NCBI RefSeq assembly: GCF_900114285.1
Contig: NZ_FOSN01000011.1
Location: 87,191-151,190, forward strand
Direction of reading: 5' to 3'
Length of the DNA stretch: 64,000 nt
Source of the DNA: Methylocapsa palsarum
Lineage (GTDB): Bacteria > Pseudomonadota > Alphaproteobacteria > Rhizobiales > Beijerinckiaceae
Shown: positions 43,529-52,886 of the stretch, in pieces
How the letters are laid out: every line of letters begins with the position of its first letter
How positions within the stretch are numbered: position 1 is the first letter of the stretch
Program-made: the position numbers and the translations under genes
The notes under the pieces: model-generated
Databases searched by the model: none
What the model was told of the DNA's origin: nothing
The model's input: the letters and a program-made list of their open reading frames with translations, nothing else

Positions 43529-44538
43529 TTTGGGAGGCGCGCTCAGCAAGGCCGGCATGCTGAGCGCAAAGCGATGATCGACCGTTCTCACGATCTGCCG
43601 ATCGCCAAGCAGGCGAAGGCGCTCGGGATCAGCCGAGGCAGCGTCTATTATCTGCCTCAGCCTGCGTCCGGGGCCGATCTCGTCATCATGCGCCGCATGG
43701 ATGAATTGCATCTCGACTTTCCGTTTGTGGGTAGCCGGATGCTGCGCGATCTCCTGAACGCCGAAGGCGTCGAAGTCGGCCGCCGGCATGTCGCTACGCT
43801 GATGAAGCGCATGGGCATCGAAGCAATTTATCGCAAGCCGAACACGAGCAAGCCGGCGCCGGGGCATAAAATATATCCATATTTGCTGCGCAGGACGAAG
43901 GTCGTCCGGCCCGATCACGTCTGGGCCATGGACATAACCTACATCCCGATGGCGCGCGGCTTCGTCTATCGCCGCCGTCGTCGACTGGTTCAGAAGGCGC
44001 GTGCTTTCTCATCGCGTGTCGATCACGATGGAGGCCGACTTCTGCGTCGAAGCGCTTGAGGAGGCGTTAGAAAAACATGATCGGCCGGAGATCTTCAACA
44101 CGAACCAGGGGTCGACTTTCACCGGCGCGGCTTTCACGGACGTTCTCCTCAAAGCCGGCGGCGCCATCAGCATAGACGGCAAGGGCTCATCGCGCGACAA
44201 TGTCTTTGTCGAAAGGCTTTGGCGATCCGTCAAATACGAGGAGGTCTACCTCAAAGCTTACGAGACGGTGGCGGAAGCACGCGCCTCAATAGCAAGTTAC
44301 CTTCGTTTTTATAATTCCAGGAGACCACATTCCAGCCTTGACCGGCAGACTGCTGATTCCTGGCGAAGCCGCCCATCATAACGAGATGATGTCGCCCACC
44401 ATAACGGAATGATGCCGCCCACCCATTACGAGATGATGCCGCCCACCGGGACGGGATAATCCCGTCTGGGGTCTGAACGGCACGAGCGCCTCCGCTGTCC
44501 AGTTAAGCTTGCGCCTTTGGCCGCCTCAGGGAGCGACA

Positions 44539-46347
44539 ATGCCGGCGGAAAGAGTTGCGATGCGCCAGGCGCGCGAGATCATTCGTTTGAAGTTTTCAGC
44601 CAGCGTCCCGACGCGGGAGATCGCGCGGCGTCTTGGCCTTGCGCCTTCGACGGTTCGAGAGACATTGAAGCGCCTGGATGGCGCCGGGCTGGCTTGGCCA
44701 TCGCTGGAGGACATGAGCGACAGCGACCTGGAGGCGGCGCTTTACGCCAATCGCTGCAGCAAACGTGGGCATCGCCGCCACCGCGAACCGGATTGGCCTG
44801 CGGTCCACCAGGAGCTGAAGCGCAAGCACGTCACGTTGATGATCGTCCGGGACGAATATATCGCTATCAATCCCGTCGGTTACAGCTATTCGCGGTTTTG
44901 CGAACTCTATCGCGGCTTTGAATCGAAGCTGTCGCCGACGATGCGGCAGACACACGCGGCCGGCGAGCGGCTGTTCGTCGATTACGCCGGCAACGGCGTA
45001 CCGGTGGTGATCGACCGGCTGACCGGGGAATTGCGCAAGGCGCAAATCTTCGTCGCGGTGCTTGGCGCATCGAGCTTCACTTTCGCGCACGCAGGCTGGA
45101 CGCAGGCGCTGCCCCACTGGATCGACTCCCATATCCACGCCTTGGCGGCGATCGGCGGCGTTCCGCAACTGCTCGTGCCCGACAACACCAAGACCGCCGT
45201 CATCAAAGACTGTCATTATGATCCGCGGATCAACCGCACCTACGCCGAAATGGCGGCGCATTGCGGCGCCGCCATTTTGCCGGCAAGGCCCAGAAAGCCG
45301 AGGGACAAAGCGAAAGTCGAGCAGGGCGTGCTCATCGTTGAGCGCTGGCTTCTCGGGGGGCTGCGCCACAAAATCTTTTACAGCCTTGCCGAGGTCAACG
45401 CGGCGATTGCGGATCTGATGACGCATCTCAACGAAGAGCGGCCGATCCGCCGGCTGGGCGTGACGCGCCGACAATTGCTGGAGGAAATCGATCGTCCGGC
45501 GCTCAAGTCTTTGCCGGACGAGCCTTACGAGTTCAGCGAATGGCGGACCTGCCGCGTCGGCATTGATTATCACGTCGAGGTCGCCGCGCATTATTACAGT
45601 GTGCCGCATCGCTTCGCCCGCGCCGAAGTGGAAGCGCGTCTGACCGTCCGGACGATCGAAATCTTCCTGAAAGGCGAGCGGATCGCCGCGCATCTGCGCG
45701 CCAGCGGCAATCACGGACATACCACCGTTGCCGAGCACATGCCGTCGAGCCACCGGCGTTATGCCGGCTGGACGATCGAGCGCATCCGCACTGAGGCACG
45801 CCAGATCGGCCCGGCGACTGCGGCTTTGTGCGAACTGATCCTCGAAGCGCGCTCGCATCCCGAACAGGGTTTTCGCGCTTGTCTGGGCATCGTCCGGCTG
45901 GTGCGCCCCTTCGGCGCCAACCGCCTGGAAGCCGCCGCCGACCGTGCCATCGACATCGGCGCGCGTACCTACGCTTCCGTCAAATCCATCCTCGACAAAA
46001 ATCTCGATCGGCGTCCTGCGCAGAAGCGGTGCCCGGACGCAGCGCCGATCCTCCATCCCAACATCCGTGGCCCGCGCTATTACAATCAGGAGAGACGACT
46101 TGCTCAAACATCCAACCCTCGACCAGCTTCACGTCCTTGGTCTCCACGGGATGGCCAAGGCCTTCGTCGAAATCGCCGCCAACGGCGAGGCCGACGGGCT
46201 CGGCCATCCGGAATGGCTGGGCCTCCTGCTCGACCGCGAGGCGTCCTTGCGGCAGGACAAGCGCTTTGCGGCGCGGCTGCGCATCGCCAAATTGCGCCAG
46301 CTGGCCTGCGTCGAAGATATCGACTACCGCACGCCGCGCGGTCTTGA
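44539..46347 (+). CDS. istA: IS21-family transposase IstA, extended at the C-terminus
   Basis: The DDE transposase starts at ATG 44539. The N-terminal helix-turn-helix reads FSASVPTREIARRLGLAPST; RLFVDYAGNGVPVVI holds the first catalytic Asp; VPDNTKTAVI the second; and PRDKAKVEQGVLIVERWLL the Glu. Family members end near the NIRGPxYY motif (residue ~515 here), but the stop is missing and the frame runs on ~85 residues of Arg/Pro-rich sequence over the start of istB. The core looks intact, so activity is possible. Confidence 0.88.
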   Translation: MPAERVAMRQAREIIRLKFSASVPTREIARRLGLAPSTVRETLKRLDGAGLAWPSLEDMSDSDLEAALYANRCSKRGHRRHREPDWPAVHQELKRKHVTLMIVRDEYIAINPVGYSYSRFCELYRGFESKLSPTMRQTHAAGERLFVDYAGNGVPVVIDRLTGELRKAQIFVAVLGASSFTFAHAGWTQALPHWIDSHIHALAAIGGVPQLLVPDNTKTAVIKDCHYDPRINRTYAEMAAHCGAAILPARPRKPRDKAKVEQGVLIVERWLLGGLRHKIFYSLAEVNAAIADLMTHLNEERPIRRLGVTRRQLLEEIDRPALKSLPDEPYEFSEWRTCRVGIDYHVEVAAHYYSVPHRFARAEVEARLTVRTIEIFLKGERIAAHLRASGNHGHTTVAEHMPSSHRRYAGWTIERIRTEARQIGPATAALCELILEARSHPEQGFRACLGIVRLVRPFGANRLEAAADRAIDIGARTYASVKSILDKNLDRRPAQKRCPDAAPILHPNIRGPRYYNQERRLAQTSNPRPASRPWSPRDGQGLRRNRRQRRGRRARPSGMAGPPARPRGVLAAGQALCGAAAHRQIAPAGLRRRYRLPHAARS

Positions 46348-46861
46348 CCGCGCGGTTTTCCAGAAGCTTGTCGGCGGCGACTGGATCGACGCCCACGACA
46401 ATTTGGCTTTGGTTGGCGCCACTGGCGTCGGCAAAAGCTGGTTGGCCTCGGCTCTCGGCAACAAGGCTTGCCGCGACAACCGCTCTGTCCTTTACCAGCG
46501 CGTACCGAGGCTATTCGAGGAACTCGCGCTGGCGCGCGGCGACGGGCGCCATCCGCGCCTTCTGCGCTCCCTCGGCCGAGCCGATCTCCTGATCTTGGAC
46601 GATTGGGGGCTGGAGCCGCTCGACGCCGCCGCCCGGCACGATCCGCTGGAAGTCCTCGAAGAGCGCTATGGCCAACGATCGACCGTCATCACGTCGCAGC
46701 TTCCCGTCGACCGCTGGCACGAAATCATCGGCGATCCGACTTACGCCGACGCCATCCTGGACCGTCTCGTCCACAACGCCCATCGCATCGAACTGACAGG
46801 CGAGAGTATGCGCCCGCGCAAAGCAACCAAAGAAGGCTTGACCCGACACCATCGTCAGTGA
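46100..46861 (+). CDS. istB: IS21-family helper ATPase IstB
   Basis: This 253-residue AAA+ helper (DnaC-like) starts at TTG 46100 behind AGGAGAGA. Walker A is GATGVGKSWLASALGNKA (~103), Walker B LLILDDWGLEPL (~165). It overlaps the extended istA frame by 248 bp. IstB activates IstA and target choice. The frame is intact. Confidence 0.9.
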   Translation: MLKHPTLDQLHVLGLHGMAKAFVEIAANGEADGLGHPEWLGLLLDREASLRQDKRFAARLRIAKLRQLACVEDIDYRTPRGLDRAVFQKLVGGDWIDAHDNLALVGATGVGKSWLASALGNKACRDNRSVLYQRVPRLFEELALARGDGRHPRLLRSLGRADLLILDDWGLEPLDAAARHDPLEVLEERYGQRSTVITSQLPVDRWHEIIGDPTYADAILDRLVHNAHRIELTGESMRPRKATKEGLTRHHRQ

Positions 46862-46984
46862 CAAAAAAACATCGGCCAGCAAGGCGCGCGACCGGGCGGC
46901 ATCATTCCGTTACGGTGGGCGGCATCATCCAGGAATCCCTGGGCGGCATCATCCCGTTTTAGACGGGCGACATCGTCAGAATCC

Positions 46985-47287
46985 GCACCTGATTCTTTGA
47001 TTGCGGTGCGAAATGTCGGCACGGAACGGCGAGGAGGCTGCGGACGCCAGCCTTTGGTCATGGCGCGAAGTCGATGTCGGGGCGTTCAAGGACGCCCGAC
47101 TCGGTCGGCGGTTTGGCGATCTGCTCCACCGATTGAGCGAAGGGATGGGCGGCAGCATTCCCTTTGCCTGCCAGGATTGGAGCAACACCAAAGCCGCCTA
47201 TCGATTTTTCTCGAACCCAAGGGTGCAGGAAGGCCAAATCCTCAATGGCCATTTTGCGGCTACCCGCGGCCGTTACTTCGAAAGCGA
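46985..47287 (+). mobile_element. IS4-family left-end fragment
   Basis: The first ~300 bp of the element at 33195 recur here in the same orientation with few differences (for example EQAADASHW to EEAADASLW, LLRRLSEG to LLHRLSEG). It breaks off after HFAATRGRY, where alpha/beta-hydrolase sequence starts. Only the first ~95 codons of the transposase remain. Confidence 0.9.
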
Positions 47288-47706
47288 CGCACCCAGCATC
47301 CGCAAGGTCGGCCGGACAAATCTCGGACGACGCACTTGCCTGGCATTCATTTGCCAATGCTGTTCCGGCTCATCGATCAGGCGCAGCGGCAGTTCCGCGG
47401 GCCTGAAAAAAGCGGAATATCCACAGCACTCGCCGCCGCATCGATTTTCTCCATGCCGGCGCACCAGACATGGCGCAGCCGACTGAATCGCTGCCTGACG
47501 ACCTGGCTTCCCTGAAGGCAATGCTGCTCGCCGAGCGGCCGCAAACGCCGATCATCGGGAACCTAACGCCGCCCGCCAGCCTTTGCATCGTTGAAGGCGG
47601 CGACCACTCGTTTAAGGTTCCGAAAAAGGCTGCTGCGTCACAGGAGCGAGTTAACAATTTTGTTATTGATGAAATCGAGCGTTGGTTGCGTAACACCGCG
47701 ACTTGA
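47287..47706 (+). pseudogene. Alpha/beta-hydrolase remnant carrying an IS66 scrap
   Basis: PQGRPDKSRTTHLPGIHLPM (47290-47365) and PPASLCIVEGGDHSFKVPKK (from ~47571, through VIDEIERWLRN) are two parts of a dienelactone-hydrolase-like protein; GDHSF carries the catalytic His. Between them MAQPTESLPDDLASLKAMLL (47470-47530) matches the N-terminus of IS66-family TnpC transposases. So a fragment of IS66 separates two pieces of a hydrolase whose nucleophile region is lost. Confidence 0.65.
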
Positions 47707-48271
47707 AAGGAAACGAAACCTGAAAAGGCTGACATTAGCGCTGTGGCGCGAACCTTCCGCGAGAGCGCAACGACTGCGGGGCTCGTAGCTTCCTGTAATC
47801 GTGGTCAGTTCCATTTCGAAAGATTTTGAGTACGCCAGGGGTCGCGCCAATTCTCGATCGCCGCTTCCACATCAAGGCGAATTGAGGAAATTGGTTTTGA
47901 GGTTTCGAAATAGAGTCGCAAGCCGTGATTTGGCTCCCGCCAATGGGCGCTATCGTTTCTCGCACTGAACCGAGATGGCGCCCGAAACACGCCTACTCGG
48001 TCAGCGTGGCGCGCAAGTCGGCCGGATCTGCATAAACGCCAGAGCTTGAAATGCGAGGTGTTGATTCTTGCGAACAAAATGCTGAATTAGCAACGCGCCG
48101 CGCAACCGACGTTGACACTTAGCGACTTTTACGGCGCATCCCCCGCAAAGCGCGCGCTAAGAAGATAAATCGGAACAAAAAAAGGAGCGCTCCCCGGTTT
48201 TTCTTGGCGCTTTCATGTATAGTATCTCATGTGGCTTAAGCTACACACAGCAAAACAAATTCGAGGTAATC
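47707..48271. other. Upstream region of the DUF4145 gene
   Basis: About 565 bp without a recognisable gene; GC content falls towards the DUF4145 gene. A TTGACA at 48112 and a TATAGT at 48218 are possible promoter parts but are not correctly spaced with each other. The patch LPVIVVSSISKDFEYARG near 47788 might be a receiver-domain scrap. Confidence 0.4.
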
Positions 48272-48931
48272 ATGAAATGCCCTCATTGTGCAGTTCATTT
48301 CTACGAAAATTGGCAGCAGCAACCTTTTTGCCGGGGAGGTATTAAGGATGCACTTTTTGATGGCCCCCCCGAAGCTCCAAAGAGCCAATGGGCGTATCAA
48401 ACTGCTCAATGCCCAAAATGTAACGAAGTCACGATTGAAATTACAAGAGTTCTAGGTGGAACTCCACTGGAAGATTGGCGGCAAGTGCACCCAATCGGCT
48501 CGAGTCGTGGCCCTGTTTCTAAAAAGGTGCCTGCCAACATCGTTAAAGATTACGATGAGGCGTGCAGTGTGCTCACAATCAGCGCGAGAGCTTCAGCCGC
48601 TTTGGCGCGCAGTTGCCTTCAAAAAATGCTTCGTGCCCATAGCTATAAAGCGCGAACACTTGCGCTAGAAATTGATATGCTACTCAACGCACTTAACAAG
48701 GGACTCTCAACTAAATTGCTGCAGACCATCGCTGAAATTAAACATTTCGATAATTTTTCAACCCATCCTACTGATGACGAGACAACCCTCCAAGTGATTG
48801 ATGTTGAGTCTCATGAAGCTAATTGGTGCCTTGAGATAATTGAGGAATTGTTCGATCACTTTTATGAAGAGCCTGCGCAGGCCAAGGCCAGAACTGAGGC
48901 GTTAAATGCGAAGTTGATGGCAGCCGGCTAG
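48272..48931 (+). CDS. DUF4145-domain protein with zinc-finger-like N-terminus
   Basis: This 219-residue protein starts at ATG 48272 after GAGG. MKCPHCAVHF and AQCPKCNEVTIE form a CxxC...CxxC metal-binding pair (~3-50). The rest is a helical DUF4145 domain (ARASAALARSCLQKMLRAHS, then EIKHFDNFSTHPTDDETTLQ). DUF4145 proteins occur alone or fused to restriction/defence nucleases; its role here is unknown. Codon use is more AT-rich than the neighbourhood, suggesting recent transfer. It is intact in a region of broken genes. Confidence 0.88.
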   Translation: MKCPHCAVHFYENWQQQPFCRGGIKDALFDGPPEAPKSQWAYQTAQCPKCNEVTIEITRVLGGTPLEDWRQVHPIGSSRGPVSKKVPANIVKDYDEACSVLTISARASAALARSCLQKMLRAHSYKARTLALEIDMLLNALNKGLSTKLLQTIAEIKHFDNFSTHPTDDETTLQVIDVESHEANWCLEIIEELFDHFYEEPAQAKARTEALNAKLMAAG

Positions 48932-48991
48932 ACGCGATTTAATGATATCGTGGACGCGCGGATAGCGTTCGTGTCGCAATGACATTAATTA

Positions 48992-49842
48992 GGTCCCGTT
49001 GACAAATAGGATTCCCCTGAGGGCAAGGTTCTGATTCAAGGTCGCTTTCTCAAGGAGGCGGGCTTGATTCGGGGGTTGATGTCGGATGCGGAATGGGCGT
49101 GTTTCGAGCCCTTGGTCACGGTTCGCGGCGCGCATAGCGGCCGTCCCGCAAAAGATCACCGGCTTGTGCTGGACGGAATTTTCCGGATTGCCCGCACCGG
49201 CGCGCAATGGCGGGATCTGCATGAGCATTTCGGCAAATGGTCGTCGGTCTATCGACAGTTCCGGCGCTGGACGCTTGGTGGGCTGTGGGAACTCCTTCTG
49301 GACGCCCTGAACGAGACCGAGGCCGTTGGCGAGACCGTGCAGATGATCGACTGGACCATTGTCCGGGCGCATCATTGCGCCGCCGGCGCTAAAGGGGAAC
49401 TCCGCGTCAGGGTCTTGGGCGCTCAAGAGGTGGCATCACGACAAAGATTCACCTCCGCACGAATGGCCAAGGCTTGCCCATTGCCGCTGAGATCACCGCC
49501 GGCGAGGTCTCGGATTATTCGGGCTTCGATCCGTTGATGGAAGCGGAGGGGCCGGAAGCCAAAGTCCTGCTTGCCGATCGCGGCTATGATTCTGATCATA
49601 TTCGCGAAACGCTGCGGAGAAGGGGCGCGGCGAGCGTCATCCCGACGCGCAGGAACCGCAAAATTCAGATCCCGGTCGATGGGCACATCTACGCCCTGCG
49701 CAACCGCATCGAGCGATGCTTCAACAAGCTCAAGAACTCGCGAAGGCTGGCGACCCGCTATGATAAAACCGCAGCGAGCTATCTCGGCTTCGTCCAAATC
49801 GCTGCGATTAGGGTTTGGACAAGCGCATTTGTGAACAGGACC
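48992..49842 (+). mobile_element. IS5-family (IS427-like) element
   Basis: An 851-bp element with terminal inverted repeats GGTCCCGTTGACAAAT (left) and, read inward, GGTCCTGTTCACAAAT (right), flanked by TA on both sides (48990-48991 and 49843-49844), consistent with a 2-bp duplication. It contains one transposase in two frames. Confidence 0.9.
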
Positions 49843-49845
49843 TAG
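49064..49845 (+). CDS. IS5-family transposase in two overlapping frames
   Basis: The first frame runs from TTG 49064 (AGGAGG 5 nt upstream; LMSDAEWACFEPLV) to 49537 and includes MIDWTIVRAHHCAAGAKG with the first catalytic Asp. From ~49393 (AAAGGGGAA) a shift gives GLGRSRGGITTKIHLRTNGQ, then LLADRGYDSDHIRETLRRRG (second Asp) and NRIERCFNKLKNSRRLATRY (Glu region) to 49845. Frameshifting is known in this IS group, so it may be active; it could equally be a mutation. Confidence 0.85.
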
Positions 49846-50028
49846 ATTTCGGGGGCGGCTCACCTTGCGATGGAGTTCAGTTCACAACGAGGGCGTTCTC
49901 GGGGGCAAGGTCACCGGTATCGGCGAATTCCACGCTGGGAAGATCGCCGCGGGTTGGGCCGAACAGAAGACTGGCCGCGCCATAATGACTTTTCCCATGG
50001 CGTTGGGACGTCGCGGGCAGCGCCTCGG

Positions 50029-50316
50029 TCAGGCTTCGATGCGCACACCCTTCCAGAAGCCTATTTTTCCGGCCATGCTTTGCGCCGCTGGCTTTGGATC
50101 GGGATAATACCAAGCAGAATCGTCGTTTTTCTTTCCGTCGACGACGAGGGAGAAATAATGGGCTTTGCCCTTCCAAGGGCAAATGGTCTGCGTTTCGCTC
50201 GGCTGAAGGTATTCATTGCACACAGCTTCGGGCGGAAAATAATGATTGCCTTCCACGATCTCGGTATAATTGGATTAGGCGATGACCGTTCCGTTCCAAA
50301 TGGCGCTGACCATCAT
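50029..50316 (-). pseudogene. DUF427-family gene with in-frame stop
   Basis: From ATG 50316/50313 the frame reads MVSAIWNGTVIA, then TAA (50275-50277), then SNYTEIVEGNHYFPPEAVCN, CPWKGKAHYFSLVVDGKKND and WYYPDPKPAAQSMAGKIGFW: a complete DUF427 protein of ~95 residues. Relatives have Glu at the stop position (VIAES), so a GAA-to-TAA change is likely. A downstream ATG (50256) could give a shortened protein. Function of the family is unknown. Confidence 0.85.
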
Positions 50317-50524
50317 CTTCTCCTCGATCGCCCGCCTTGGCGCTTCCGCTTCCGACCAGCGAAGCTCTCCATAAATAATTGCACAAGTAGTTAGATCCAA
50401 GGTGCACGGCGAACCATTCCGCCGTCAGAAGGATCGCTGACGGCGTACGACCCGACGACAATTCAGCAATGGCTGGCGAACGATGGCTCTGTCGCCAGAC
50501 GCTTTTCCATGCAAAACAGCCAGT

Positions 50525-51094
50525 ATGGCTACGGTTCTCGTTGTCACACGCCCAAATCTTGATCGTGTTTGGCGGCTTTCAACGCCGCTGAAGACGGGCG
50601 CTCGGAGTTCGTATGAACGCGTCAATTTCCGCTATGGCGGCGGCGGCTTTTACGCGGGATCGGCGCTGATCGCTCTCAGGCATCATGTTCGCCTGGCGGC
50701 GACGCTCGCAGACGACGCGCAAGGGCGCGCCTTTCGCAGCGACTTGATCAAGGCTGGGTTCGACGTAGAAAACGTGCGGATGGTTGCTGGCCGGACCATT
50801 CCTGTGGAAGTGCTGATCGACCCCTCGGGGGAACGGACGATTATCGGTTCGGCGTCAGCGGAACATGCGATCGTCGCGCATATCCCGCTCGACGGAGTCG
50901 ACGCGCTTTATGTCAACGTGCGGCACATCGAGCCGGGCCTGATGAAGGCAGCGGCCGACCGCTGTCTTGTTGTGGCGCAAGCGCCGCTGGAGGCCGACGA
51001 ACTCCGTCCGTGCCACGTTCTGGTCGCCTCCCGCAGCGATCTCACACCCGCCCAACCAAATAGACGCGATGACTACTGGCAGGAATTATCATGA
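50525..51094 (+). CDS. PfkB-family sugar kinase, C-terminally truncated
   Basis: 189 residues from ATG 50525 (MATVLVVTRPNLDRVWRLST). It has the PfkB N-terminal signature region (RVNFRYGGGGFYAGSALIAL, ~35-55), substrate-binding lobe and DALYVNVRHIEPGLM. Typical PfkB kinases have ~300 residues; the C-terminal part with the ATP-anion-hole GAGD motif is missing, so catalysis is unlikely. The stop overlaps an ATG (51091) of the following PLP-enzyme gene's original start. Confidence 0.75.
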   Translation: MATVLVVTRPNLDRVWRLSTPLKTGARSSYERVNFRYGGGGFYAGSALIALRHHVRLAATLADDAQGRAFRSDLIKAGFDVENVRMVAGRTIPVEVLIDPSGERTIIGSASAEHAIVAHIPLDGVDALYVNVRHIEPGLMKAAADRCLVVAQAPLEADELRPCHVLVASRSDLTPAQPNRRDDYWQELS

Positions 51095-51154
51095 ACGGGA
51101 TCTCGCTATCATAAAATCGCGATTGGCGACCATGCGCTCAATCCAGAAACTCTC

Positions 51155-52369
51155 ATGCTTGGGTATGGTTATGATCCCGCTCTTTCGGAAGGGTCCGTCA
51201 AACAGCCTGTGTTCCTGACGTCCACCTTTGTCTTCCGCACTGCGGAAGAGGGTCGCAATTTCTTCGATTATCTGGCCGGACGCCGCACGGTTCCTCTCGA
51301 CCGCCAGGCTGGTCTCATCTATTCGCGTTTCAATCATCCAAACCTCGAAATTGTCGAGGATCGCCTTGCGATATATGAAAACGCCGAAGGCGGACTGGTG
51401 TTTTCCTCCGGCATGGCGCCAATCGCCACCGCAATCGTGGCTTACGTCAAGGCGGGCGAGTGCATCTTGCACAGCCGCCCACTTTATGGGGGGACCGAGG
51501 TCCTCATCGACAAGACACTTGCGCGGTTGGGAATAAAAGGCGTCGGCTTTAGGGATGGCCTTGACGAAGCAGGTATTCGCGATGCCGCCGAACGCGCCGT
51601 GAGTGAAACCCGCGTCGCCATGATTTTCATCGAGACGCCGTCGAATCCAATGAACACCCTTGTCGATATTTCGCTCGTCCGGCGGATCTCGGAGGAAATT
51701 GCGCTCAAACAGGGATCACGGCCGATCGTGTGTTGCGACAACACGCTTCTCGGGCCGGTCTTCCAATCGCCGCTCGAACATGGCGCTGACTTGTCCGTTT
51801 ATTCGCTGACAAAATATGTTGGCGGCCATAGCGACCTCATCGGAGGCGCGGTCATTGGCTCCGCGAACGATCTCAAGCCAATTCGCGTCATGCGCAGCGC
51901 CATCGGCACACAGCTCGATCCACATTCCTGCTGGATGTTGAGTCGCTCCCTCGAAACATTGACGCTTCGGATGGAGCGGGCCGCGAGCAACGCCGCGAAA
52001 GTCGCGGAATTTCTTTCACGTCATCCGAAAGTGGCTACGGTTCATTATCCTCCTCTCCTGCCCGTCGATCATCCCACTCGCGTTCTGATGGGAAGACAGT
52101 TCACATCGGCGGGATCGACGTTTTCATTTGACCTCAAAGGAGGTGAAGCAGAAGCCTTCGCATTTTTGTATAGGCTCCAGGTTTTTAAGCTTGCGGTGAG
52201 TCTGGGCGGGACAGAATCATTGATCTGTCATCCCGCGACGACCGTGCACTCCGGCCTTCCAGAAAACGACCGTCGGGAAATCGGCATTACTTCAGCCTTG
52301 ATTCGCATGTCGATCGGAGTTGAACATCCCGATGATCTCATCGCCGACATCGAGCAAGCTTTCCAATGA
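51155..52369 (+). CDS. Cys/Met metabolism PLP-dependent enzyme (cystathionine gamma-synthase/methionine gamma-lyase family)
   Basis: This 404-residue PLP enzyme covers the family fold: [40 protein letters not shown], and the PLP lysine in [16 protein letters not shown] (~220). Its reaction (synthase or lyase on sulfur amino acids) cannot be decided from motifs. ATG 51155 is used as start, but homology begins earlier: [18 protein letters not shown] can be read upstream in frame, and one extra base near 51100 separates it from ATG 51091. The protein may therefore start late and lack ~20 N-terminal residues, or be a mild pseudogene. Confidence 0.88.
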   Translation: MLGYGYDPALSEGSVKQPVFLTSTFVFRTAEEGRNFFDYLAGRRTVPLDRQAGLIYSRFNHPNLEIVEDRLAIYENAEGGLVFSSGMAPIATAIVAYVKAGECILHSRPLYGGTEVLIDKTLARLGIKGVGFRDGLDEAGIRDAAERAVSETRVAMIFIETPSNPMNTLVDISLVRRISEEIALKQGSRPIVCCDNTLLGPVFQSPLEHGADLSVYSLTKYVGGHSDLIGGAVIGSANDLKPIRVMRSAIGTQLDPHSCWMLSRSLETLTLRMERAASNAAKVAEFLSRHPKVATVHYPPLLPVDHPTRVLMGRQFTSAGSTFSFDLKGGEAEAFAFLYRLQVFKLAVSLGGTESLICHPATTVHSGLPENDRREIGITSALIRMSIGVEHPDDLIADIEQAFQ

Positions 52370-52886
52370 AACAGACGAACAACTGGCGCAAGGAGGAGTT
52401 TCATGGCGGGATCGGTTCGTTCTTGATGCAGATCAACAATCGCAGATGAGCATTGGTGGTTTGCACCTGATTCCGCCGTGTGCGCGATCTCGAACTTCGG
52501 CGCAACGAGGGTTGGAGACGTGATCGCCTTCAGAATTCCCGACCTTGAACAGGAGTTCTTGACGCCATCGAAAAGTAGATCGCGTTTTGCTTCACGGAGA
52601 AATTCTGCTTGCGGCCGATAGCACCTAGGTGGCATGGACCGATCAGGGGATTTTTCCCCTCGCTCAATCCTGCACGTGTGGGACGAGCCACTGCAATCGC
52701 TAAAATCGGACATGGGGTCTAACGAATATTTGAGGCTCGGGAGGAGCCGGCAAGCGGCGACGCGGGAGCGCCTCACCCGCCCAGCGCCTCGGTTCGCCAA
52801 AGGAGCCCGCCCAACCTGATCTTCCTAGCGAAATCTGAATGGAGCGCTTGTTATGTCACGCTTGGTGGCGGCGAAGGCCTATGGCC
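52370..52886. other. Gene-free region
   Basis: 517 bp with only short frames of unnatural composition. No insertion-sequence ends or repeats were recognised. Confidence 0.45.

Larger units (their letters stand above)
41640..44370 (+). mobile_element. IS3-family element, interrupted
   Basis: OrfA begins at ATG 41690 (MSKRPRRNHAPAFKAKVALA; helix-turn-helix LAELAQQFDVHPSQITQWKA). It is cut near 41953 by an IS110-type element and resumes at ~43529 (LGGALSKAGMLSAKR). OrfB follows: MIDRSHDLPIAKQAKALGIS from 43574, with the RTKVVRPDHVWAMDITYIPM first-Asp segment. A frameshift at ~43968 (FVY to AAVVDWF) precedes MEADFCVEALEEALEKHDRP and the final Glu region. The right end is replaced by an IS21-type element. 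It is not functional. Confidence 0.85.
41690..44381 (+). pseudogene. IS3 orfA/orfB transposase remains
   Basis: These are the coding parts of the interrupted IS3 element: orfA 41690-41953 and 43529-43570, orfB 43538-44381. OrfB retains VWAMDITYIP (first Asp), FNTNQGSTFTGAAF (Asp changed to Asn at the second catalytic position) and DNVFVERLWRSVKYEEVYL (Glu). Besides the insertion and a frameshift, the D-to-N change would abolish activity. Confidence 0.8.
44372..46977 (+). mobile_element. IS21-family element
   Basis: A ~2.6-kb element with istA and istB. Both ends carry repeated short motifs as in IS21: left GATGTCGCCCACC / GATGCCGCCCACC (44391-44455), right GGGCGGCATCATTCC / GGGCGGCATCATCC / GGGCGACATCGTC (46893-46977). 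It lies between the IS3 remnant and an IS4 remnant. Confidence 0.85.

Noticed and set aside
44596..46107. 503-codon frame opposite istA
   Set aside because: Antisense of a clear IS21 transposase; no family features.
39791..50277. Recoding of TAA as Glu
   Set aside because: The intact genes in the window end normally at TAA, and other lesions (frameshifts, insertions) accompany the stops, so simple decay is more likely.
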